Assembly (NCBI RefSeq): GCF_043729335.1 | Contig: NZ_JAYTLQ010000042.1 | Location: forward strand, 110,873 to 174,872 | From: Crenothrix sp043729335 | GTDB lineage: Bacteria; Pseudomonadota; Gammaproteobacteria; Methylococcales; Methylomonadaceae | DNA length: 64,000 bases | Reading direction: 5' to 3' | Part shown: one piece after another, positions 51,750 through 62,500 of the stretch | Position numbering within the stretch: position 1 is the stretch's first letter | How the letters are laid out: each line of letters starts with the position of its first letter | Notes under the pieces: generated by a model | The model's database searches: none | What the model saw: only the letters and a program-made list of their open reading frames with translations | Told to the model about the DNA's origin: nothing | Position numbers and translations under genes: made by a program

Positions 51750-52749
51750 AATTTTAGTGGGCCTATTACTGCTGTTAACCATTACGGGTACATGGTCCTG
51801 GACGACCTACCAAAATGCAAGGCAGGCGCAGGTAATTCCAGGTGAGCAAATCACTATCGAAATAAAAAAAGGTGATTCTTTTGACACGATAACCCGTAAA
51901 TTAATCGCCAAAAATGTCAATATTACACCCCTGTGGTTTAAAATTATTGCCTTGCAACAAAAAGCGACTACAAAAATTAAAATCGGTGAATACGACCTTA
52001 AAGGTGGCATGACAGTACCGGAACTGTTGGCCGTACTGGTAACAGGAAAACCGCGGCAGTATTCCATCACGTTCCCTGAAGGTTGGGCATTTAAAGAAAT
52101 TTTGCAGGAAATCGCTAAAAACCCCAATCTTGAACACACCTTGGCTGATAACACAATCGATTACCCTAACTTAATGTCGACATTAGGCGCGACGACCCAG
52201 CATCCTGAAGGATTATTTTTTCCTGATACCTATTTCTTTGAAAAAAATACCACCGATATTGCTTTGCTCAAGCGTGCTTACGATAGAATGCAAATTGTAT
52301 TGGCTGAAGAATGGAATAATAAAGCAGCCGATTTGCCGCTAAAATCGCCGTATGAAGCGCTGATTCTTGCCTCCATCGTCGAAAAAGAAACCGGTGCAAA
52401 AACTGAAAGACCAACGATTGCCGGTGTTTTTACCCGCAGGCTTAAAACAGGTATGATGCTGCAAACCGATCCAACCGTCATCTACGGTATGGGCGATAAT
52501 TATAAAGGTAATATAACCCTTAAAGACCTACATACCGCAACGCTTTATAATACCTACACCATAAAAGGCCTGCCGCCTACGCCGATTGCTTTACCTGGTC
52601 GTGATGCCATAGCGGCGGCTCTGCACCCTGAAGCCGGTGACAGTTTGTATTTTGTAGCGCGTAGCGATAATTCAGGTACACATATTTTTTCAGCATCGCT
52701 AAAAGACCATAATTCAGCGGTAGATACTCACCAAAGGAACAAAAATTGA
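51739..52749 (+). CDS. mltG: Endolytic murein transglycosylase MltG
   Basis: MltG cleaves nascent glycan strands at the inner membrane and may set strand length. The 336-residue protein has an N-terminal membrane helix (about 4-22), a LysM-like region, then the YceG domain with FPEGWAFKEI, HPEGLFFPDTYFF, the catalytic Glu in ASIVEKETG, QTDPTVIYGMG and YNTYTIKGLPPTPIALPG. It is located between pabC and tmk, as in many gammaproteobacteria. The tmk start overlaps its stop. Confidence 0.96.
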   Translation: MRYKILVGLLLLLTITGTWSWTTYQNARQAQVIPGEQITIEIKKGDSFDTITRKLIAKNVNITPLWFKIIALQQKATTKIKIGEYDLKGGMTVPELLAVLVTGKPRQYSITFPEGWAFKEILQEIAKNPNLEHTLADNTIDYPNLMSTLGATTQHPEGLFFPDTYFFEKNTTDIALLKRAYDRMQIVLAEEWNNKAADLPLKSPYEALILASIVEKETGAKTERPTIAGVFTRRLKTGMMLQTDPTVIYGMGDNYKGNITLKDLHTATLYNTYTIKGLPPTPIALPGRDAIAAALHPEAGDSLYFVARSDNSGTHIFSASLKDHNSAVDTHQRNKN

Positions 52750-53381
52750 CTGTGCTACCTGGGAAATTTATCACTTTTGAAGGCGGCGAAGGGCTCGGTA
52801 AAACCACCAATCTTCCCTTTATACAAGATTATCTACAACGCCGTAACATTAAGGTTGTCAGCACCCGTGAACCCGGCGGCACGCCACTTGCGGAAAAAAT
52901 ACGCCAGTTACTGCTTAATACCGAGGGTGAAAACCTCTCCGAACACACCGAGTTATTGCTAATGTTCGCCGCACGCTCGCAGCATATCACGCACGTTATC
53001 AAACCCGCTTTAGCACAAGGCCACTGGGTATTATGTGATCGCTTTACCGATGCCAGCTATGCTTATCAAGGCGGAGGACGTGGCATAAACACAGATACCA
53101 TCGCCTGGCTGGAACAGTGTGTACAAGGTGAATTAAGACCGCATTTAACGTTATTATTTGACGCTCCTGTAGAAGTCGGCATGACGCGTGCAGCGCAAAG
53201 AGGCGGAAAAGCAGATCGTTTTGAAGCAGAAAAACTCAATTTTTTTGAACAGGTGAGACAAGCTTACTTAACACGCGCCCAGCAAGATGCTAAACGTATC
53301 AAAATCATTGATGCACAGCAATCGTTATTAGCAGTGCAACAAGCACTTATTACAATAATTGACGAACTGCTACCAACATGA
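52746..53381 (+). CDS. tmk: Thymidylate kinase
   Basis: Phosphorylates dTMP to dTDP. The 211 residues hold the P-loop FEGGEGLGKTT (most enzymes have GAGKTT; the Leu is a small change), the DRx motif in LCDRFTDASYAYQGGGRG, and STREPGGTPLAEKIR. The lid follows near AAQRGGKADRFEAEKLNFF. The start is TTG, overlapping the mltG stop; GTG two codons on is an alternative. It overlaps holB by four bases. Confidence 0.95.
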   Translation: MTVLPGKFITFEGGEGLGKTTNLPFIQDYLQRRNIKVVSTREPGGTPLAEKIRQLLLNTEGENLSEHTELLLMFAARSQHITHVIKPALAQGHWVLCDRFTDASYAYQGGGRGINTDTIAWLEQCVQGELRPHLTLLFDAPVEVGMTRAAQRGGKADRFEAEKLNFFEQVRQAYLTRAQQDAKRIKIIDAQQSLLAVQQALITIIDELLPT

Positions 53382-54367
53382 ATACATCAATGCCAATATT
53401 ACCTTGGCAACAGCAAAACTGGGCGCATTTACAGCGTTATGTGCAGCAAAATCGCATCCCACAAGCGTTACTGTTTATGGGTAATAAGGGTCTTGGCAAG
53501 CAGCAATTAGCCGATCAATATGCTGCTGCTCTGCTGTGCAAAACAACTGACAATGATGGCCGCGCTTGCGGACACTGCCAAAGTTGCTTATTGATTAACG
53601 CGGGAACACACCCTGATCTTTTGCACGTTGTACCTGAAGAAACCGGAAAAAATATCACCATTGCCCAGATTCGAAATTTAATAGTCAAGCTGAGTTTAAA
53701 ACCTCAATTTGAACGCTATCGGATGGTAATTATCAACCCTGCTGATGCAATGAATAACGCCGCCGCGAATGCCTTTCTGAAGTGTTTGGAAGAACCTAAC
53801 GAGCGTACCTGTATGATTTTGATTACCGATAAGCCCAGTCGTTTACCGGCCACCATTATCAGTCGCTGTCAAAAACTCACTATTACAGCGCCCGATAAAT
53901 CCACCCTGCTGGACTGGTTAAAACAAAATAACATCCACGATGATCTTGACGTATTATGCAATTTGACTAAAGGTGCGCCATTACTTGCGCAACAGGTTGT
54001 TACCGATCAACATATTCCCATTCGCAGCGAATGCTTTAAGCAATGGACAGCAATCGCAAAACGCCAAAATCATCCGGTAATCGTTGCTGAACAATGGCTT
54101 GGTGCACCGGAATCTGCGTTATTATTTTGGTTAATCAGCTGGGTAATGGACTTAATAAAATGCGTTTATTCGGTTCAACCCGAATATTTATACAATCCGG
54201 ATTTAAGTAAAGCCTTGCAAGAACTTGCAGGACAACTAGAATTAAGAGGTCTGTATAGCTTATATGATTTGCTGCTTCTCAGCCAACAACGCATAACTAC
54301 GCAAATTAACAAACAATTACTGCTGGAAGAAATTTTAATCAGCTGGTCAAATCTTAATCTTAAATAG
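53378..54367 (+). CDS. holB: DNA polymerase III delta-prime subunit
   Basis: Stator of the clamp-loader complex. The 329-residue AAA+ protein has LPWQQQNWAHLQRYV, the modified P-loop FMGNKGLGKQQLA, zinc-module cysteines (CGHCQSC) and ANAFLKCLEEPNERTCMILIT (sensor 1 region), with TIISRCQKLTI. Its place between tmk and pilZ is conserved. Its ATG overlaps the tmk stop. Confidence 0.95.
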   Translation: MNTSMPILPWQQQNWAHLQRYVQQNRIPQALLFMGNKGLGKQQLADQYAAALLCKTTDNDGRACGHCQSCLLINAGTHPDLLHVVPEETGKNITIAQIRNLIVKLSLKPQFERYRMVIINPADAMNNAAANAFLKCLEEPNERTCMILITDKPSRLPATIISRCQKLTITAPDKSTLLDWLKQNNIHDDLDVLCNLTKGAPLLAQQVVTDQHIPIRSECFKQWTAIAKRQNHPVIVAEQWLGAPESALLFWLISWVMDLIKCVYSVQPEYLYNPDLSKALQELAGQLELRGLYSLYDLLLLSQQRITTQINKQLLLEEILISWSNLNLK

Positions 54368-54375
54368 AAGCAACT

Positions 54376-54726
54376 ATGGCAGAACAAACACCCAGACAAG
54401 GCATTCTATCCCTTGCAATAAAAGACAAAAGCACCCTATACGCTGCTTACATGCCTTTTGTGGCCAACGGCGGGTTATTTATCCCCACCAGCCGAGACTA
54501 TGAGATGGGCCAAGAGGTCTTTATGTTACTTAACCTCATGGAAGAACCCGAACGCTTACCGATTGCCGGTAAAATTATTTGGAAGACACCGGTAGGTTCA
54601 GGCAGTTATCGTGCCTGCGGTGTAGGCGTCCAATTTAGCGACCAAGACGGAGGGATGGCGCGTAATAAAATAGAAAACTATTTGGCTGGCGCACTGACTT
54701 CCGACCGTTCCACCCACACTATGTAA
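54376..54726 (+). CDS. pilZ: PilZ-domain protein of the type IV pilus system
   Basis: A 116-residue PilZ protein. It begins with a variable stretch, then LSLAIKDKSTLYAAYMPFVANGGLFIPT and YRACGVGVQFSDQDGG, as in Pseudomonas PilZ. The usual c-di-GMP residues RxxxR and D/NxSxxG are not clear, which fits the original PilZ type that does not bind c-di-GMP but acts in pilus biogenesis through FimX/PilB. The gene order holB-pilZ-tatD is typical. Confidence 0.92.
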   Translation: MAEQTPRQGILSLAIKDKSTLYAAYMPFVANGGLFIPTSRDYEMGQEVFMLLNLMEEPERLPIAGKIIWKTPVGSGSYRACGVGVQFSDQDGGMARNKIENYLAGALTSDRSTHTM

Positions 54727-54741
54727 CTTATTGAACTTATA

Positions 54742-55515
54742 ATGCTTATAGACTCTCATTGCCATCTGGATCGTATTGATCTGGCGCCTTACCAAAATGA
54801 TTTTTCATGCTTCATGGACGAAGCCACCCACAGCAAAATTGAACACTTGCTGTGCATTGCGATTGATCTTGAAAATTATCCCGCCATGCTGGATTTAATT
54901 GACGGTTTCCCGCAAATATCGGCAACCGTTGGCGTACACCCTAATACTCAGGATTGCCATGATCCTAGCGTTGATGAGCTGGTTGGTTTAGGACAAAATA
55001 AACGGGTGATTGGCATAGGAGAAACCGGACTGGATTATTTTCGTAGTGAGGGCGATTTAGAGTGGCAACAGCAACGCTTTAGAAACCATATCCGTGCGGC
55101 TAAACTACTAAAAAAACCGCTTATTATCCATACCCGCGAAGCCAAAGAAGATACCTTAAGAATTCTTGCTGAAGAAAATGCCGGTGAAGTGGGCGGTATC
55201 ATTCATTGTTTTACCGAAGACTGGGCGTTTGCCCAAAAAGCCATGGATTTGAATTTTTATATTTCTTTTTCCGGTATTGTCACGTTTAACAATGCCAAAG
55301 AAATTAAAGACACGGCAAAAAGAATGCCGGCAGATCGTTTTTTAATTGAAACGGACTCGCCGTATTTGGCACCTGTACCGTTTCGAGGCAGAACCAACTA
55401 TCCTACCTATGTGCGCTATGTTGCTGAACATATTGCAGAACTACGCGGCACTACAGTGAATAAAATCGCGGATTTATCCACTGAGAATTTTTATACCTTG
55501 TTTAAGTTTAACTAA
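54742..55515 (+). CDS. tatD: TatD-family metal-dependent deoxyribonuclease
   Basis: TIM-barrel hydrolase of 257 residues, of the YcfH/TatD group. It carries the metal ligands in DSHCHLD, GIGETGLDYF, HTREAKEDT, IIHCFTED and ETDSPYLAP. These proteins have DNase activity. It is the last gene of pabC-mltG-tmk-holB-pilZ-tatD, 15 bases after pilZ. A cruciform repeat follows, between it and the convergent ftsK. Confidence 0.94.
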   Translation: MLIDSHCHLDRIDLAPYQNDFSCFMDEATHSKIEHLLCIAIDLENYPAMLDLIDGFPQISATVGVHPNTQDCHDPSVDELVGLGQNKRVIGIGETGLDYFRSEGDLEWQQQRFRNHIRAAKLLKKPLIIHTREAKEDTLRILAEENAGEVGGIIHCFTEDWAFAQKAMDLNFYISFSGIVTFNNAKEIKDTAKRMPADRFLIETDSPYLAPVPFRGRTNYPTYVRYVAEHIAELRGTTVNKIADLSTENFYTLFKFN

Positions 55516-55522
55516 TTATTTT

Positions 55523-55637
55523 AGCTACCAAGACGGGACACTTTAAAAAGCCGTTCGTGGTGAAATTGTCGAACCATGAACAACAAACCCTTCGACAAGC
55601 TAAGCGCGAACGGATGTCCCGTCTTAAATTGGTAGCC
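55523..55637. repeat. Cruciform repeat element, copy B, between tatD and ftsK
   Basis: About 115 bases, palindromic: outer GCTACCAAGACGGGACA with TGTCCCGTCTTAAATTGGTAGC-type arm (55617-55637), inner CCGTTCG...TTGTCGAA with TTCGACAA...CGAACGG. Related to copy A at 21845-21967. It sits between two convergent genes, where it could work as a bidirectional terminator. Confidence 0.85.
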
Positions 55638-55681
55638 ATTCATTAGCTTATATCGCCGCATTTAGGAATAATGTTAAATCA

Positions 55682-58030
55682 TTAATCCCTAACCGGCGCT
55701 GGAGCCAGCACCACACGTGAACCATTAGACTCAGCACCGCTGACAACACCGGCCGCCTCCATTTCTTCAATCATGGTCGCCGCACGGTTATAACCAATTT
55801 TAAATTTGCGTTGAACACTGGATATAGACGCTTTACGGGTCTCGGTAACAAAAGCCACCGCCTGATCATATAACGACTCGCCTTCCGAACCACCACCGCT
55901 AAAACTACCACCCGCACTAAAACCGTCATTACTGTCAGAGGCTTCACGGGTAATAGCTTCCAGATAATTAGGTGGCGCAGTTTGTTTTAAAAACTCAACC
56001 ACGCGGTGAACTTCATGGTCATCAACAAACGCACCATGCGCGCGTATGGGTATACTCGTCCCCGAAGGCAAAAACAACATATCACCGTTACCCAATAAAG
56101 CTTCCGCACCGCCCTGATCCAAAATAGTACGTGAATCAATACGCGATGACACCTGAAAGGAAATACGCGTTGGTACGTTAGCTTTAATCAAGCCAGTTAA
56201 CACATCTACTGATGGCCGCTGTGTGGCCAATATTAAATGTATCCCGGCGGCTCTGGCCTTTTGCGCTAAACGGGCAATCAGCTCTTCCACTTTTTTACCA
56301 ACAATCATCATCATATCGGCTAATTCGTCGATGACAATAACAATGCTGGGTAATGTTGATAAAGTAGGGTAATCCTCGCCATCTTCTAACGGGTTAACCA
56401 TTTGAAACATGGGATCGCGGATCGCTTCACCGCGTGCTGCCGCTTCTTCAATTAAAACATTAAAACCGGCCAGATTTCTAACGCCCATTTTGGACATCAG
56501 CTTATAACGCCGTTCCATTTCGCCCACTGCCCAGCGCAAGGCATTACTGGCCTCTTTCATATCAGTAACGACAGGCGTTAACAAATGCGGAATACCTTCA
56601 TACACCGATAATTCCAACATTTTCGGGTCTATCATAATCATACGCACTTGTTCTGGCGTAGCCTTATACAGCAAGCTCAAAATCATGGTATTAATAGCGA
56701 CGGATTTACCAGAACCGGTAGTACCGGCAACCAGCGCATGGGGCATCTTGCTCAGATCAGCCACCATCGGTATACCAGAAATATCTTTGCCCATCGCCAA
56801 CGTTAACAACGATTTTGCTTTTTCAAACGGTGCAGAAACCAACAATTCGCGCAAAGTCACCATTTCCCGCTCGCGATTAGGGATTTCCAGACCCACAACC
56901 GATTTGCCCGGAATAATCTCAACGATACGTACACTGGTTACCAACAACGCCCGCGCCAAATCCTTAGACAAGGTACTGATTCTACTAACCTTAACGCCTG
57001 CGGCAGGCTGTAATTCAAACCGGGTAATCACAGGTCCTGGATGAAAACCCACCACGGTTACTGCTACATTAAAATCGGCAAGAATAGCCTCAACCAAACG
57101 CGACATATCCTCAAGTTCAGCTTGTGTATAGCCTTTAACGCGGGTATCGCGATGGTCCAGCAACTCCAGGGAAGGCAATACCGACTGACCATCATTAAAT
57201 TTGGCCCGAACCGGATTTTTTAAAGGCTTAACACCGCTGTTTTTTTCTATGGTCACTTTTGTTGCGACGGCTGCTGTCGATTTAGCGACCAATTTTTCCA
57301 CAAACTGCTCAACACGCGGCGGGGTAATGGTCGACAGTATTGACATTTTTGGGCTGGCTTTTTTTGCCGGTTTTTCTTGTTTAACCGGAGGTGGTGTGGC
57401 ACGAACAGGCATTTGTAAATGCTGCTGCCAAAACGTTTTAGCGGCGCCACCACCGGTACGACACACCGATAAAGAATATCGGCCAATAAAATCAATGAAC
57501 ATAACCCAGGATAACCCTGTCGTCATGGTCACACCGGCTAACAATATGACAATAAGCAGTAAAGTTGCACCCGAGTTGCCGAGTAAAATTAACAAGGCAT
57601 CACCAACTTCACGTCCGATGATTCCGCCGGTGCTGTCAGGTAGCTCTATACCTATGCGCAGAAAATACAAGGATAACAACGCGGTTGCCGCGATAATCGA
57701 GATTAGCGATCCTAGCCAAGGCAATGCCAACCAGATATTTCCCTTGGTTTTTTTATTTTGCTTATACAGCAGGTAGCCATGCCAAAAAAACAACACCGGA
57801 AACAAATACGCTACCAATCCAAAAAAACTAAGGCAAAAATCAGCCAGCCACGCACCCAACACTCCGCCCGCATTACGAACGATTTGCGTGCTGCCACTGT
57901 GTGTCCAGCCGGCATCCTCAATATTAAAACTGACCAAAGAAATCAAAAAAAACACCGCGCCGGCCACAAGACCAAACACAGCAACTTCGCGTAAACCACG
58001 AAACGTTTTTTCTTCCATTACGGCTGACAT
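55682..58030 (-). CDS. ftsK: DNA translocase FtsK
   Basis: Septal double-stranded DNA pump that aligns chromosome dimers for XerCD. From ATG 58030 it has 782 residues with four N-terminal membrane helices (about 20-180), a short linker (about 185-290), the motor with VAGTTGSGKSVAINTMI (Walker A) and IVIVIDELADMMM (Walker B), and a C-terminal gamma winged helix (SSVQRKFKIGYNRAATMIEEME) that reads KOPS. It is much shorter than the E. coli protein because of the short linker, like many family members. It is convergent with tatD. Confidence 0.96.
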   Translation of the reverse strand: MSAVMEEKTFRGLREVAVFGLVAGAVFFLISLVSFNIEDAGWTHSGSTQIVRNAGGVLGAWLADFCLSFFGLVAYLFPVLFFWHGYLLYKQNKKTKGNIWLALPWLGSLISIIAATALLSLYFLRIGIELPDSTGGIIGREVGDALLILLGNSGATLLLIVILLAGVTMTTGLSWVMFIDFIGRYSLSVCRTGGGAAKTFWQQHLQMPVRATPPPVKQEKPAKKASPKMSILSTITPPRVEQFVEKLVAKSTAAVATKVTIEKNSGVKPLKNPVRAKFNDGQSVLPSLELLDHRDTRVKGYTQAELEDMSRLVEAILADFNVAVTVVGFHPGPVITRFELQPAAGVKVSRISTLSKDLARALLVTSVRIVEIIPGKSVVGLEIPNREREMVTLRELLVSAPFEKAKSLLTLAMGKDISGIPMVADLSKMPHALVAGTTGSGKSVAINTMILSLLYKATPEQVRMIMIDPKMLELSVYEGIPHLLTPVVTDMKEASNALRWAVGEMERRYKLMSKMGVRNLAGFNVLIEEAAARGEAIRDPMFQMVNPLEDGEDYPTLSTLPSIVIVIDELADMMMIVGKKVEELIARLAQKARAAGIHLILATQRPSVDVLTGLIKANVPTRISFQVSSRIDSRTILDQGGAEALLGNGDMLFLPSGTSIPIRAHGAFVDDHEVHRVVEFLKQTAPPNYLEAITREASDSNDGFSAGGSFSGGGSEGESLYDQAVAFVTETRKASISSVQRKFKIGYNRAATMIEEMEAAGVVSGAESNGSRVVLAPAPVRD

Positions 58031-58256
58031 ACTACAACCCAAAAATTAATTAACATTAGAAACATGATTATAGATCAATAATAATATATTTCACATTAAG
58101 GTTAAAAATCGACGCCCAATAATAACATCTAGTTTACGCCGACCGATAACAAACATTACATATTGATTTTTTCTGAGCCGGCACTGTCCATTTTTAATGC
58201 ACTGGCGTTACAATGCGTTACTTCGATACCTTAGCTATTTTTAGCATTAAAATAAC

Positions 58257-58742
58257 ATGACAACAACTAACGTGCTTTTCGTCTGCATGGGTAATATTTG
58301 CAGATCCCCTACCGCCGAAGGTGTCTTTGCCAAACTCATTAAAGACCACCATGTTGACCAACATTTTATGATTGATTCAGCAGGCACACATGCCTACCAC
58401 ATTGGGGATGCACCGGATTTGCGTTCCCAAAAAGCCGCCAGTGATCGAGATGTTATCCTAAGCCATTTGCGCGCCCGAAAAGTCAACCGAGATGATTTTG
58501 AAAAATTCGATTTTATTCTGGCAATGGATGCCGAAAACCATGCTAATTTGCTGGCACTTTGCCCAGAACCTCATAAAAATAAAGTCCAATACTTTCTTGA
58601 TTATGCACCGCAATTGGGCACGCGCGAAGTGCCTGACCCTTACTACGGCGGCAAATACGGCTTTGAAAAAGTCCTTGATATGATTGAAGCAGCTTCTTTG
58701 GGATTTTTAGCCCACGTAAAAAAAACAACTCGTGTAAAATAA
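58257..58742 (+). CDS. Low-molecular-weight protein-tyrosine phosphatase
   Basis: The 161-residue protein has the phosphatase loop VCMGNICRSPTAEG (CX5R) near the start and the general-acid Asp in VPDPYYGG, the full signature of the family. Such enzymes remove phosphate from tyrosine kinases of polysaccharide export or other proteins; no such partner is in the window, so the substrate is unknown. It is 29 bases ahead of the hydrolase gene on the same strand and divergent from ftsK. Confidence 0.92.
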   Translation: MTTTNVLFVCMGNICRSPTAEGVFAKLIKDHHVDQHFMIDSAGTHAYHIGDAPDLRSQKAASDRDVILSHLRARKVNRDDFEKFDFILAMDAENHANLLALCPEPHKNKVQYFLDYAPQLGTREVPDPYYGGKYGFEKVLDMIEAASLGFLAHVKKTTRVK

Positions 58743-58771
58743 ATCCACCTCCGGCGAGCACAGAGAACACT

Positions 58772-59491
58772 ATGGCAATCATTACAACTACAGCAAATTA
58801 CCGCGACGGCGAAACCTTATTAGAGGCGCTTGTTGCCTACGATGATTCCTTGACCGATTACCGACCTGCGGTGCTAATCCACCCTACCTGGTCTGGCCGT
58901 GATGGTTTTGTCGCTAAAAAAGCCATACAGATTGCCGAACTGGGTTACGTGGGCATTGCTGTTGATCTCTATGGTAAAGGTGTTTTAGGATCTAGCCCTG
59001 AAGAAAACGCTGCGCTGATGCAACCTTTTATAGACGATAGATTGCTACTGAAACGACGGCTCATGGCCGCCTACCGCAACGCAAAAATAATGCCATGGGT
59101 AGATGGCCACGCTATGGCCGCTATCGGATTTTGTTTTGGCGGCTTATGCGCCCTGGATTTGGCTCGCTCCGGCATTGATATCAAAGGGGTAGTGAGTTTT
59201 CACGGTATGTTGCACGCACCGGATGACATCAAAACCCAGCCTATTAAAGCCAAAGTCCTGGTACTACACGGCAATGACGACCCACTTGCACCCCGTGAGG
59301 ATGTTACCGCATTTGAACAGGAAATGACCGCAGCCGATGCTGATTGGCAATTACACGCCTATGGCAATACCGGCCATGCCTTTACTAATCCGGCACTGAA
59401 TGACCGGGACAGTGGCTTTTATTTCCAGGCCAATGCTAATAGACGCTCCTGGTTGGCCATGCAAAATTTCTTGGCGGAAGTGTTTTCCTGA
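58772..59491 (+). CDS. Dienelactone hydrolase family protein
   Basis: Alpha/beta hydrolase of 239 residues. It has VLIHPTWSGRDGFVAKKA, the nucleophile elbow GFCFGGLCALDLA with Cys, the Asp in LHGNDDPLAP and the His in GNTGHAFTNPA. These fit the dienelactone hydrolase family, but no aromatic degradation gene is nearby, so the substrate is unknown. It may be co-transcribed with the phosphatase gene. It is convergent with recC. Confidence 0.88.
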   Translation: MAIITTTANYRDGETLLEALVAYDDSLTDYRPAVLIHPTWSGRDGFVAKKAIQIAELGYVGIAVDLYGKGVLGSSPEENAALMQPFIDDRLLLKRRLMAAYRNAKIMPWVDGHAMAAIGFCFGGLCALDLARSGIDIKGVVSFHGMLHAPDDIKTQPIKAKVLVLHGNDDPLAPREDVTAFEQEMTAADADWQLHAYGNTGHAFTNPALNDRDSGFYFQANANRRSWLAMQNFLAEVFS

Positions 59492-59518
59492 TTTATTCCG
59501 TAGATATTGCATCTCTAC

Positions 59519-62500
59519 TCATGAATCATTTTGATGCGTAACTTGCCATAACGGTAATAGAACGACTCTGCAAGATTGCTCAAATGCTGCGCCTAAAAGA
59601 GCATCTAGGTCGGTCACCGCGCCATATAAACGCTTAAGTGCTAGCTCATGAGGTTGATTAATGGCTTTAGCCAGTTGCGCCTTAGCCTTTTCCAACGCTT
59701 GCTCATCGGCATTAGCGCTGAATTTACTGGCTTGCTGTACGTAAGCTAAGGCCGCTTCTACAAAAAAAACATCAGGACGTTGCAGACCTTGCTGATAAAG
59801 ATCAATCAACACTTCTAAGTAACTGTCTTGACAATATTCGGGCAACAACACAATATCGTCATCGGCACTGAGCAAAATCGTGGTTTGTGGCTGCAATCGA
59901 TTGATAATTAAATGATGTAAGACTGCGCCCATAAAATCTTTACCTTTCAAGGCGGCGTAGCGGTAAAACAAACTGCCATTTTCGTAGCCATTGCCCAGTG
60001 TACCCACTAGACGATAATCGCCTACATTAATGTCAACCGGTACATCATCGACTTTTTCACCCAGTTGCAGCGCATTGATGCGCCCAACAAACTTATCGAT
60101 AATATCGCCTTGCCGCTGCGCTTCCAACTCACCCATTACACCCGATAACCAGCGCCCTTGTGCTTGCAACTTAGTTACCGATAACAATTTGCCTTGCAGG
60201 CCTTGCTTTATACCCTGATTCAAACTGCCGTATTTATCCAGCGTATCCAGTACAAAATCCTCGCTTTCTTCCGGCTCAGACTCGATGCCATTCAAACGCA
60301 CAGCTAATTGCCGTTGCACAAAAAATCGCTGTGGATGCTGAAAAAACCGGAATACATCAGTCAGCTCAATGACATTTTCTTCAGGGGTTATTAATGCGCC
60401 TTGCCACCATACGGCACGATCGGCTCTAGGCTGAGACAAGGCAAGCGCTGTAGCACAATCGGCTTCTGAAAAACTGTATACATCGCCCTCACCTTTAAAA
60501 TAGCGCGCCGAAAACGCATGCAAAGGATGGTCAACAACAAGATCAGCAAGTTGATAACTATCGCGTAACACCTCCAGTAACTCGCTAACGACAATAGCCG
60601 GTGCAATACGATTATTGTGTTTAATCGATTGCCCAACATAAGTAATAATTAGCTGCTGCCTTGCCGACAATATAATATCCAAAAATTGATAACGATCCTC
60701 AGATCGCTGTAAGTTATCGCCTTTGCGGGTGTGTTGTGCGATTAAATCGAAGGTGGGGCGCTGATCGATACGGGGAAAATCACCTTCATTCATACCCAAC
60801 AAAGCCATCACTTTAAACGGAATGCCGCGTATAGATTGCAACGAACAAAACGTTAGTTGTCCACGTAAAAAGCCGCTCCCTGCATCACGCTGCGACAGCG
60901 TATTCAGGCGATCTTGCAACCAGGCAATAACCACCTGCACATCAACGCATTCATGATGCACGCTCGCCAGTGCGGATAATTCCAGCAAACAGTCATTAAG
61001 TGGTTGACGCTCACTCACTTCAGATGCCATCAATAACTGATCAGCGTAGCCATACAACACAGCGCCCCAATCGGCCAATGCCATCGACTGCTTAAGCTGA
61101 CTACTGGCATCAAACAGCAACTGTAAAAAATCATGCAGCCCACCTAAAGCCTGTGCCGACGAGCCTTCAATGTCTTTATAAGGCAATATTCCATCAACAA
61201 ATTCACTGTCCTCGCCCAGCGCATAGCCCATTAACAACCTATCCAACGTTGCCTGCCAGGTGTTTTCAGCACAGGCGAACACGCCCAGTTCCTGCTTGTG
61301 TTCAGCGGATTGCCCCCAACGCACGCGGGTATCTTGCAACCAGTGCTTAATTAAGTCCAGATCGCTATCAGATAGATCAAAGCCCGGATAAATTATGGGC
61401 CGCTCCAATAAATCCAGCACAGCTTTCCAACCAAACCGACCCTGACTTAACTGCAAAAAATCAATAAAGGCATTAAACGCATGATGAGCTAACGATGCGC
61501 TATCAGCGACAATATGTTGAATATCGCCAAATACCGCAGAAATAAACGGCGCATAGTGCTTAATATCCGGCGACATGACAATAATGTCACGCAGCTCCAA
61601 GGCGGCATCTTGCTCCAAACATTTAAGCAACTGATTTTTTAACACCTCCACTTCACGCATCCGCGAATGGCAGGCATGAATACAGATAGAATCATCTTTA
61701 GCGAGCTTTTGTGCGCAGTACGCGGGGCTCAAAATATCGTTTTGTAACTGCTGCAAAATATTTTTGGTACTTTCTGTGTTTGTGCTATTGCCTAACTCAT
61801 TGTTAAGCAAACCCCGTTCTAACAACATCTCCTGAAATTCATAACCTTGCTGACCCAAGCTAGTTAACAAAGGATGTTGCAAATGCCGCAAACTATGGGC
61901 TTGATCAGCTACATTCGACATTGGGTTGAACAAGAAAAAATGCAGCGGGCAATGACGGGATAAGGCTTGAAAAAAATCCAGCATGACCGGTGCCAGATGA
62001 TGAATGCCGAAAATAAAAATGCGTTCCGGTAAGTGCGGAGTAAATTTTCCTGCTTCAGCATCATTAAGCTTGGCGATAACATTGCGCCATAACATGCCTT
62101 TATCTTGCTCGCCTAGCTGTACCGAAATACGTTGCCAAAGCGCCTTTTGCCAGCGCTCGGTTTCATTGTCATACAGCAATTGGTTTTGTTGCCATGCAGC
62201 CATCATATCCGGGCGCAATATTTGATATTGATCAAAAATCTGTGCCAGTTTACGCGCCAATTGATAACGTTTTAACGCGGTATTTTCGCCAGCTAAATAC
62301 TGGGTTATTGCGTTAAATTGGCTTCCGTGAAGATCATCACGTAATAGGTTTTCAATACGCCACAACAGGGCATCGCGATCAAATACAGCATCATTTAAGC
62401 GGCTGTTTATTTTTTGGACCATCGTATTAAAGAATTTATCACCCACTAAAAACTGATAATTTCCCCATACCTTCAACTGGCTGGCCAGTTGTTGCGATAA

